Under the pieces are notes generated by a model that was not told where the DNA came from, made no database searches, and saw nothing but the letters and a program-made list of their open reading frames with translations. Positions 1 to 4,716 of a DNA stretch of 5,816 bases are shown one piece after another (position 1 is the stretch's first letter; the number at the start of each line of letters is the position of its first letter). The position numbers and the translations under genes were made by a program. This DNA comes from Anaerolineales bacterium (GTDB taxonomy: Bacteria; Chloroflexota; Anaerolineae; Epilineales; JAANWY01): positions 1 through 5,816 of the forward strand of contig JAANWY010000337.1 in the NCBI GenBank assembly GCA_018263655.1, written 5' to 3'.

Positions 1-92
1 TTACCTTTTTTGTTTTTGTCCGTGTTTCTTTCCGTCCGTGGGGGACTAGTGATCGCCCCTCAGCTTGGGGTGTATTACGTATAACGGAACTG

Positions 93-779
93 TTAACTGG
101 TCACTGGTCGCTGGTCGCTAATATTCGTGATGCGGATGCCGGCATTGCGGCTCTTGTAGCGCTTGTTCAGCGCGATCAACACAGACGTCATGCCCTCGAC
201 GACGGTGGCGTTGATCAGCGGGCCGGCGTCGAGGCCACGCATGCCGGCTCTGCCGGCCAGGTCGATCACGGTCTCCTTGGCTGCGCGGTCGTCGCCGCAG
301 ACCAACACATCCGAGTCGATGTCGTGGTCCAAGTCTTGCAAGTGGCCAGCGGCAATGTTCTGGAAAGCGGCTACGACTGTCACGTCCTCGCCAAGAAACG
401 CTTGCGCCTGAACGGCGGCTGAGCCTTCCTCCAATATCTGGACGCGTGCCGGGTTCTTCGGATCGATGGGGGCGGTCACGTCGATGAGGATCTTGCCCGC
501 GAGGGCCGGCTGGATGTCCTCCAAGATCGGGCGGTGGGCGGCAGATCGGAAGAGCACCACGTCAAGAACTCCGGCCGCGGCCGCGTCGCGGTTTGCCAGT
601 CCGCCAATGCGCTCTTCGGCGAGCTTTTCGTTCAATTCGCCGGCCACGCGCCCCGCCTTCTCTGCTTTGCGCGAGCCGATGATCACGTCGAGGCCGGCCT
701 TGGCCCAGCGCAAGCTCAACCCCGATCCTTCACTGCCGGTTCCACCTATCACTGCAATCGTCGTCGCGTCTTCAACCAT
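93..779 (-). CDS. npdG: NADPH-dependent F420 reductase (F420:NADP oxidoreductase)
   Basis: Predicted soluble cytoplasmic enzyme that moves hydride between reduced cofactor F420 and NADP. The 228-residue product has the usual family length. An N-terminal Rossmann motif GGTGSEGSG lies at residues 12-20, followed by GSRKAEKA at 35-42; in the family Ser36-Arg37 would hold the NADP 2'-phosphate. The C-terminal NAGIRIT (212-218) is also typical. I chose the ATG at 779 because the Rossmann strand begins just after it; the open frame continues upstream to 920 without family-like sequence. GAGGAG at 793-798 is a possible ribosome site, but its 13-nt spacing is long. Two oddities: residues 75-79 (VLFRS) replace the expected L-T-V-P region and look adapter-derived (see 543-572), and the last eight or so codons fall in a heptamer repeat. 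It is the last gene of the group and no promoter of its own is visible. The family is secure; the exact sequence around residues 70-80 is not. Confidence 0.9.
   Translation of the reverse strand: MVEDATTIAVIGGTGSEGSGLSLRWAKAGLDVIIGSRKAEKAGRVAGELNEKLAEERIGGLANRDAAAAGVLDVVLFRSAAHRPILEDIQPALAGKILIDVTAPIDPKNPARVQILEEGSAAVQAQAFLGEDVTVVAAFQNIAAGHLQDLDHDIDSDVLVCGDDRAAKETVIDLAGRAGMRGLDAGPLINATVVEGMTSVLIALNKRYKSRNAGIRITNISDQRPVTS
96..119. repeat. Heptamer tandem repeat at the 3' end of npdG
   Basis: Three adjacent copies of RCTGGTC occur on the plus strand (96-102, 103-109, 110-116), followed by a partial GCT (117-119). On the coding strand the tract encodes the last residues of the F420 reductase, just before the TAA at 93-95. 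Since the family usually ends shortly after GIRIT, the tail SDQRPVTS appears to come from the repeat and is probably not conserved. The unit is 7 bp, so a change in copy number would shift the frame. No function is evident. Confidence 0.6.
543..572. other. Illumina adapter-like sequence inside npdG (probable assembly artefact)
   Basis: Plus-strand positions 543-557 read AGATCGGAAGAGCAC, identical to the first 15 bases of the Illumina TruSeq read-2 adapter. The next bases (ACGTC at 559-563, GAACTCC at 566-572) continue the adapter if small gaps are allowed. On the coding strand this encodes VLFRS, the end of the peptide seen when this adapter is translated. In the F420 reductase family this place normally carries a conserved V-x-L-T-V-P segment after the second Rossmann strand. 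Here the stretch appears about two residues short before AAHR. The frame stays open, so gene finders would not flag it. A chance match of 15 bases in a window this small is very unlikely (about 1 in 100,000), although upstream residues VLDVV look natural. Confidence 0.75.
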
Positions 780-802
780 GCTTACTGCAATTCTCCTCGT
801 CG

Positions 803-943
803 TCAAGAGCACCTCGTTCTCGCAGAAATCGTTCCATGCTGGTCGAGTTGGTCGAGGAAGTTGGCTACAGTGTCCAGTTCCGGCATGGTCAGGTAGCCGG
901 CGCCCGACTCTTGCAACCACTTTCCTCGTTCTTGCCCAGACAT
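803..943 (-). CDS. Possible small hypothetical protein (46 aa)
   Basis: A short frame between the ssnA and npdG genes starts at ATG 943 and ends with TGA at 803-805, 23 nt before the npdG start. The product is hydrophilic, with no signal peptide or membrane segment. Its middle part (ESGAGYLTMPELDTVANFL) looks like a helical soluble segment, and its codons there mostly end in G or C, as in the neighbouring genes. GAGGAG lies only one base before the ATG, too close to be a good ribosome site. I do not recognise the family. It could be a true small gene, a degraded remnant, or chance; it fills the gap in an otherwise tight gene group, which mildly favours a coding role. Confidence 0.3.
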   Translation of the reverse strand: MSGQERGKWLQESGAGYLTMPELDTVANFLDQLDQHGTISARTRCS

Positions 944-955
944 GCTCCTCAACTC

Positions 956-1011
956 GTTTGTAGTCAGCGCTTCAGCGCTCGCAAAGCGCACTCGAAGTGC
1001 GCACTACGAAC
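956..1011. repeat. 56-bp palindromic intergenic repeat unit
   Basis: The outer arms GTTTGTAGT (956-964) and ACTACGAAC (1003-1011) are complementary at 8 of 9 positions. Two hairpins lie inside: AGCGCT-TC-AGCGCT (966-979) and GCGCACT-CGA-AGTGCGC (986-1002). The right arm overlaps the end of the ssnA gene: its TAG stop (1004-1006) is part of the repeat. An imperfect direct repeat flanks it (945-956 and 1019-1030, 11 of 12 identical). The form resembles REP or MITE-like dispersed repeats. It may also act as an RNA hairpin after ssnA, but there is no U-tract, so I do not call it a terminator. Confidence 0.65.
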
Positions 1012-2377
1012 CTGACAACTCCTCAAATCGCTTCCAGACGTCTCGCGCAACTTCGCGGGCGCGGCCGGCAATAGCCTCCTCATCCAATGTCAAGAGTTCG
1101 CGGTCTTTCATCAACAGCCGGCCTCCACAGATCGTGTGCGTCACGTGCGAGCCGTCTATCCCGAAGGCGACGTGCCACGGCAGGTTGCCGGCCGTCAGCG
1201 GCGTTGGCGGATAGTAGTCCAGCAAAATCACGTCAGCGTAAGCGCCCGGCGATAGCTGGCCGATGGGCTGCGGAAAGAACAGGTTCGCCAAGCGAGCGTT
1301 GTTGTTCACCGCCATCTTCAGCACCTGATCGGCGCCCATGACGCGCGGATCGTCGCGGTGCACTTTGTGCAGCAAATAGGCGGTCTTCATCTCAGTGAAC
1401 ATGTTGTTAGAGAAGCCATCGTTGCCGAGGCCGACCGGCATCCCGCCGCGCAGCATGGCCGGCACATCGGCCACCCCCACGGCGTTGTTCATGTTGGAGC
1501 GCGGCTGGTGCGTCACCCAGGTGCCGGTGTCGCGCAGAGTCTCCATCTCCCAGGCATCAATGTCGATAGCGTGGGCCACGATGGTCTGCTCGCCCAAAAT
1601 ACCGCGCTCGGCAAGCCGATCGATGGTACGCGTGTCGTACGTCTCTAGCGCATGCTCACGGTCGGCCGGCCCCTCGGCGGCGTGAATGTGGAACCCGACA
1701 CCGAGTCGTTCTGCCACATCGACACATTGTTCAAGTGTCTCGTCCGTCAGCGTCAGAGAGGCGTGGAGCCCGAAGGTACCGGCCAGTCGTTCGCCGAGCT
1801 CGCCCTCCAGTTCTCGCGCTCTGCGGATGAAGCGTTCGTTCTCGCGGATGCCGGCTTCAGCCACTGCCGAGCCGTCTCGATCCGTCACCTCGTAGCACAG
1901 ACACGCTCGGATGCCGGCCTCCTCGACGGCGTCAGCAATGATGTCCAGCGAACCGTCGATGGCACGATTGCTGGCATGGTGATCGATCAGCGTCGTCGTA
2001 CCGTGGCGAACGGCGTCGACCAGCGGGACGAGGGTGCTGTAGCGGATGGCCTCCTCGTCCAGGCTGCGGTCGAGCTGCCACCACAGGCGCGCCAGGATTT
2101 CGGGAAAGCTCTTCATCGGCGGGCCTGCGATTGCCAGGCCGCGAGCGAAGGCGCCGTAGGAGTGGGTGTGTGCGCAGATGTTGCCCGGCATGACGAGCTT
2201 GCCGCCGGCATCCAACACCTCGGCGTCGGGAAACATCGCCCGCAAGTCGCTCGTTTTACCCACATCCGTGATGTGGTCGCCATCGATGTGGAGCGCACCG
2301 TTTTCGATTAGGTGCGCACCATGGTGCGCATCGTCGCCAAACGTGACGAGTGTTCCGTGAGTGATAAGCATACTCAT
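1004..2377 (-). CDS. ssnA: SsnA-type aminohydrolase (amidohydrolase superfamily)
   Basis: Predicted cytoplasmic metal-dependent deaminase or chlorohydrolase of the ATZ/TRZ/SAH-deaminase group; its substrate is unproven. The 457-residue product has all expected active-site residues: H70 and H72 (HTH), H232 and E235 (HIHAAE), H269 (VAHAID) and D320 (GNDG). Several stretches match the SsnA branch as I recall the E. coli protein: WWQLDRSLDEE (99-109), IDHHAS (131-136), RSNMNN (293-298), MFTEMK (326-331), PTPLTAGN (391-398) and the C-terminal helix ending VWKRFEEL. In E. coli ssnA sits near purine and selenium-linked hydroxylase genes such as xdhD and ygfK. The ATG overlaps the TGA of the Usp gene (ATGA, 2374-2377), pointing to coupled translation; only a weak AGG precedes it, and Met3 at 2371 is an alternative start. 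The C-terminal stop lies in a palindromic repeat. The superfamily is certain; the SsnA branch is likely. Confidence 0.9.
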   Translation of the reverse strand: MSMLITHGTLVTFGDDAHHGAHLIENGALHIDGDHITDVGKTSDLRAMFPDAEVLDAGGKLVMPGNICAHTHSYGAFARGLAIAGPPMKSFPEILARLWWQLDRSLDEEAIRYSTLVPLVDAVRHGTTTLIDHHASNRAIDGSLDIIADAVEEAGIRACLCYEVTDRDGSAVAEAGIRENERFIRRARELEGELGERLAGTFGLHASLTLTDETLEQCVDVAERLGVGFHIHAAEGPADREHALETYDTRTIDRLAERGILGEQTIVAHAIDIDAWEMETLRDTGTWVTHQPRSNMNNAVGVADVPAMLRGGMPVGLGNDGFSNNMFTEMKTAYLLHKVHRDDPRVMGADQVLKMAVNNNARLANLFFPQPIGQLSPGAYADVILLDYYPPTPLTAGNLPWHVAFGIDGSHVTHTICGGRLLMKDRELLTLDEEAIAGRAREVARDVWKRFEELSGS

Positions 2378-3207
2378 GACGCCTGTTGTCTCTCGCCCGG
2401 GACGACCAGCACCGGGCGTTTGGTGTTGTCAAGTACGCGGCGGGTGATGTTCCCCACCAGCAGTCGCCAAGGCGCAGCCGGCACCGATGAACCGATCACG
2501 ATGAGATCGTAGTCTCCCTCGACTGCCTCGCGTATGATCTCTTCCTCCACTAACCCACGCCGCAGTTCGACATCACCCTCAATTTGGCGATCATTCATCA
2601 TTCGGGCACCTTTGCGCAACTGGCGGCCTTCGTTGGTATCTGATTGCATGAGTTCGGGTAGCGTTGCCTCCATTTCCTCGAGGCCGGTGTACATCTGGGG
2701 AACGGGGCTCGTGACGTGGAGGAGCGTAGCGTTCGCACCGACTTTCTGGGCTAGCTCTGTGCCGAAACAGATGGTTGGCTCGCCTTCCGGACGTCCGCCG
2801 ACAGCGACGAGGATGTCGGTGATTTGCGGGCGCGGTTGCCGGGCGATGAGAACGGGGATATCGGAGTGTTCGAGGACGCGGAACGAGACGGTGCCCAGCA
2901 AGAACCGTGTCAGCCGCGACCGTCCGCGTGCCCCCATAACGATGAGATCGTAGCCGTCTTCTTCCATCTCCCGCAGGATCTGCTCGGCGGCGTGGCCGTG
3001 GCGTAGCTTGACGGTGTGCTGGATCCCTCGGTCTTCCAGCAGCCGGTCTGCGTCTTCCAGGGCCAGCTGGGCTAGGTCTGCTCGGTCCGAATCTTCAATG
3101 ACGCCGAGTACCGTGATGTTGGCGGTAGCTTGGTTCGCCAGCGTACAGGCGAACTCCAGCGCCTGGCGGGCATGCTCCGAGCCATCTGTGGGGGCCAGTA
3201 TGTGCAT
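2374..3207 (-). CDS. Universal stress protein with two UspA domains
   Basis: A 277-residue cytoplasmic protein made of two UspA domains (about 1-124 and 129-270). Domain 1 starts MHILAPTDGS and carries the full ATP-binding pattern G-2x-G-9x-G-T (G92, G95, G105-T106), so it should bind ATP. In domain 2 the same spacing is kept, but the second glycine is V242 and the Gly-Ser/Thr is G252-N253, so nucleotide binding there is doubtful. The ATG at 3207 is chosen because GAGGT lies 7 nt upstream; a GTG at 3225 lies upstream of this site and would add six residues. The gene overlaps ssnA by 4 bp. Its upstream junction with the TSUP gene has been interrupted by a mobile element. Tandem Usp proteins are commonly induced by stress or energy limitation; no specific partner can be read from the sequence. 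Confidence 0.93.
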   Translation of the reverse strand: MHILAPTDGSEHARQALEFACTLANQATANITVLGVIEDSDRADLAQLALEDADRLLEDRGIQHTVKLRHGHAAEQILREMEEDGYDLIVMGARGRSRLTRFLLGTVSFRVLEHSDIPVLIARQPRPQITDILVAVGGRPEGEPTICFGTELAQKVGANATLLHVTSPVPQMYTGLEEMEATLPELMQSDTNEGRQLRKGARMMNDRQIEGDVELRRGLVEEEIIREAVEGDYDLIVIGSSVPAAPWRLLVGNITRRVLDNTKRPVLVVPGERQQAS

Positions 3208-3214
3208 CTTAAAC

Positions 3215-3219
3215 ACCTC
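3215..3219 (-). promoter_or_regulatory. Ribosome binding site of the Usp gene
   Basis: The coding strand reads GAGAGAGGTG before the ATG at 3207, with GAGGT placed 7 nt away. This decides the start in favour of ATG 3207 over the GTG at 3225. The site lies outside the mobile element, so the insertion left it intact. Confidence 0.75.
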
Positions 3220-3233
3220 TCTCACATTCTTAT

Positions 3234-3241
3234 GCCGTTAG
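3234..3241. repeat. Target site duplication, left copy (GCCGTTAG)
   Basis: This exact 8-bp direct repeat abuts the left terminal inverted repeat of the element; its partner is at 3375-3382. Exact identity implies a fairly recent insertion. This copy lies in the former TSUP-Usp junction. Confidence 0.85.
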
Positions 3242-3374
3242 GTGACTACTCAGGTTACCGCCCTCGCAGTAGAGAAATGCGGAAAAATGGGGGTCCGTGG
3301 GGGGCGGCCGCCCCCCACGGACCCCCATTTTTCCGGTCTCCTCTTGTGTAGGCACGAAGTGCCTGAGTAGTTAC
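3242..3374. mobile_element. 133-bp MITE with terminal inverted repeats, IS66-like ends
   Basis: The ends GTGACTACTCAGG (3242-3254) and its complement CCTGAGTAGTTAC (3362-3374) match at 12 of 13 positions and are directly flanked by identical 8-bp duplications. The element has no ORF of its own, so it must be moved by a transposase supplied elsewhere. In the IS66 family, ends beginning GTAA and 8-bp duplications are the rule; the right end reads GTAA and the left GTGA, so an IS66-type transposase is the best guess. A perfect 56-bp palindrome sits exactly at the centre (3280-3335), and a small hairpin AGGCAC-GAA-GTGCCT (3350-3364) overlaps the right end. The last base of the final TSUP sense codon and its TAA stop come from this element. 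Confidence 0.85.
3280..3335 (-). terminator. Perfect 56-bp palindrome, probable strong (bidirectional) terminator
   Basis: All 28 base pairs of the two arms match with no spacer, the axis falling between 3307 and 3308 in GCGGCCGC. A very G/C-rich inner stem is flanked by A5 on one side and T5 on the other, so RNA from either strand would form a GC stem with a run of U within its 3' arm. It lies 35 nt after the TSUP stop and 72 nt before the Usp ATG. Termination is inferred from shape. Being part of the mobile element, it would have been brought in by insertion. Confidence 0.7.
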
Positions 3375-4291
3375 GCCGTTAGTTTGAGGAGAACCATGAC
3401 TGCACCGATAAGGGGTAGGACTGAGAAAGCTAATCTGATCTTTGGCCCACTCACATAGCTGGTCGATATGGCGCCAATCTGTGCGCCGACTGCGGCGCCA
3501 GTCTGCATGACTAGGGCCATGAGGATGTCCACGTTGCCTTTGATGGCGTGGGTAACAGTACCGAACCCGGCTGAAATAACAATCTCGAACAGGTCTGTGC
3601 CGACGGCCACGTGAGTTGGTACACCGATCAAATAGACCAGCATAGGCATGCGGACGAAGCCACCACCAACGCCCAACACGCCGGCCAGCACGCCCGTGAT
3701 GAATCCGACGGCTAGCACGGTCCAGAGTGAAATGGAGCCGATACCCGATTGAGGGAGTGAGATCATGGGGCGTAGCGAAATACCGTGCACCCGCGTCGCG
3801 ATGCCTTCAAACCCGAGCGCATCTTCGACGCCTAAGGCTTCCTCAGCAACGAGCGGGTCCGCTTCAGGCCCGGTCGCCTTTTTCCGGAGAGCTCTGAGGC
3901 TCTCCCAGGCTGTGAACACGCTGATGACGAGCAGGATGGCTACGTAGGCTGTGCCGACGACTGTGTCAACTGAACCGGTGTGTTTGAGACGTTCGATGAC
4001 TTGTGCTCCCAGCTCGACGCCTGGAATTGTGCCGGCCACCATGAGCGTACCTAGTTTGATGTCTACGTGGCCCAGGGCGCGGTGGCGCCGGGCTGCGACA
4101 AGGGACTTGCCCGTCATGTGCGCCAGATCTGTGCCAACAACGAAGTTCATCGGCACGCCGGCCCAGAACATCATTGGGCCAGCGAGAAAGCCCCCGCCGA
4201 CACCGAAGAATCCACCCAAGATGCCGACCAGGAATCCGATGCCGGCTAAGAACAAGGGGTTGACTGTGACGCCTGCGATAGGGAATTCCAT
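3371..4291 (-). CDS. TauE/SafE (TSUP) family membrane exporter
   Basis: A 306-residue integral membrane protein of the TSUP family, whose studied members export sulfite, sulfonates or related small anions; the substrate here is unknown. The internal duplication of the family is clear: GFFGVGGGFLAGPMMF then GVPMNFVVGTDL in the N half (27-55), and GVLGVGGGFVRMPMLV then GVPTHVAVGTDL in the C half (204-234). About eight membrane segments are visible, roughly four per half, joined by a long hydrophilic loop (about 132-185). I chose ATG 4291; a GTG at 4297 is in frame, and only a weak GAAAG precedes the start. It follows the small membrane protein gene by 9 bp and shares its promoter. The TAA stop (3371-3373) lies within the inverted repeat of the element; without the insertion the frame would still end Leu-Thr-Ala-stop. 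Confidence 0.92.
   Translation of the reverse strand: MEFPIAGVTVNPLFLAGIGFLVGILGGFFGVGGGFLAGPMMFWAGVPMNFVVGTDLAHMTGKSLVAARRHRALGHVDIKLGTLMVAGTIPGVELGAQVIERLKHTGSVDTVVGTAYVAILLVISVFTAWESLRALRKKATGPEADPLVAEEALGVEDALGFEGIATRVHGISLRPMISLPQSGIGSISLWTVLAVGFITGVLAGVLGVGGGFVRMPMLVYLIGVPTHVAVGTDLFEIVISAGFGTVTHAIKGNVDILMALVMQTGAAVGAQIGAISTSYVSGPKIRLAFSVLPLIGAVMVLLKLTA
3375..3382. repeat. Target site duplication, right copy (GCCGTTAG)
   Basis: The second exact copy of the 8-bp repeat directly abuts the right inverted repeat. On the coding strand (CTAACGGC) it encodes the last residues Leu-Thr-Ala of the TSUP protein, so this copy represents the original gene end. Confidence 0.85.
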
Positions 4292-4300
4292 ACACACTTT

Positions 4301-4627
4301 CTATTCTAGATCTTCCGGTCGGAGTTGCTCGAGAAGGAATGAGGTCACATATTCCAGAACGATGCCTTGAGCGAGCATCAGGCCCAGGGCAACGAAGGCA
4401 TAAGTGATCAGATTGCTATGGAAGAGTTGATTGAGCGGCTCTGCCAACCACCTCAGTACCACAAGGAAGTACGCGATGACCAGAATGCCGTAAACGATCA
4501 ACTCCAGCAGAAAGTTGCGAACCAAGGTCTGCGCGTCTGGTTCCGGCGATACGATTTTCTTTCTTGGGTGATGCTTAGAGACTTCGTTCATAGTTTGGAA
4601 GGATACGGAACGCTTGCTACCGGGCAT
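4301..4627 (-). CDS. Small two-helix membrane protein upstream of the TSUP gene
   Basis: A 108-residue protein of no family I can name. A basic, hydrophilic N-terminus (to about residue 36) is followed by two hydrophobic segments, about 38-60 (NFLLELIVYGILVIAYFLVV) and 73-96, then a short acidic tail RPEDLE. The basic N-terminus suggests both ends lie in the cytoplasm. The start is uncertain: ATG 4627 lies about 33 nt after the predicted transcription start, but neither it nor the in-frame ATG at 4591 has a clear ribosome site. The gene is first in its unit and is followed after 9 bp by the TSUP gene. TSUP genes are sometimes paired with small membrane proteins (for example DUF1634), though that domain is not clearly recognisable here. 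An accessory role in the exporter is a reasonable inference. Confidence 0.75.
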   Translation of the reverse strand: MPGSKRSVSFQTMNEVSKHHPRKKIVSPEPDAQTLVRNFLLELIVYGILVIAYFLVVLRWLAEPLNQLFHSNLITYAFVALGLMLAQGIVLEYVTSFLLEQLRPEDLE

Positions 4628-4666
4628 TACACTTATGGAGCCAAGGATTGGAAATCCCTGACTGAA

Positions 4667-4695
4667 ATTATAGCACAGATTCGGCTAGGTGTCAC
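4667..4695 (-). promoter_or_regulatory. Sigma70-type promoter of the membrane protein-TSUP unit
   Basis: On the coding strand, GTGACA (4690-4695; 5 of 6 to TTGACA) and TATAAT (4667-4672; 6 of 6) are separated by exactly 17 bp. A TG one base before the -10 box makes it extended as well. Transcription should begin near 4660, giving a leader of about 33 nt to the ATG at 4627. This is the only strong promoter I see in the window. Confidence 0.8.
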
Positions 4696-4697
4696 CT
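4687..4697. promoter_or_regulatory. Palindrome over the -35 box, possible operator
   Basis: AGGTG-T-CACCT is a perfect inverted repeat of 5-bp arms around one base. It covers the -35 hexamer, so a bound dimer would block RNA polymerase. No regulator gene is present in the window, and an 11-bp palindrome can occur by chance; the placement is what makes it noteworthy. Confidence 0.35.
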
Positions 4698-4716
4698 GAC
4701 AGCAACCTCCCAACCT

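Noticed and set aside
56..70. CCCC/GGGG stem after npdG as a terminator
   Set aside because: The stem is only 4 bp with a 7-base loop and has no U-run after it on the minus-strand transcript.
780..920. Upstream extension of the npdG frame to 920
   Set aside because: The extra 47 codons show no family-like sequence, overlap the possible small ORF in another frame and begin with GTG; the Rossmann fold starts just after ATG 779.
1652..2311. Plus-strand open frame of 219 codons
   Set aside because: It is antisense to ssnA, whose active-site residues and family motifs are all present on the other strand; long shadow frames are expected at this base composition.
2480..2960. Repeated stretch CGATGAGATCGTAG seen in both halves of the Usp gene
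   Set aside because: Both copies encode the homologous YDLIV strand of the two UspA domains, so this reflects the domain duplication and is not a separate repeat.
3208..3279. Promoter for the Usp gene between the palindrome and its ATG
   Set aside because: A weak -10-like CATAAG exists, but no acceptable -35 hexamer lies at the right distance; I could not support a call.
3234..3382. CRISPR array or phage attachment site
   Set aside because: There are no regularly spaced repeats and no integrase; the inverted repeats plus direct duplications fit a transposed element.
4367..4699. Plus-strand open frame of 110 codons opposite the small membrane protein
   Set aside because: The minus-strand frame has two clean membrane helices, a good promoter and a tight junction with the TSUP gene; the plus-strand frame has no recognisable features.
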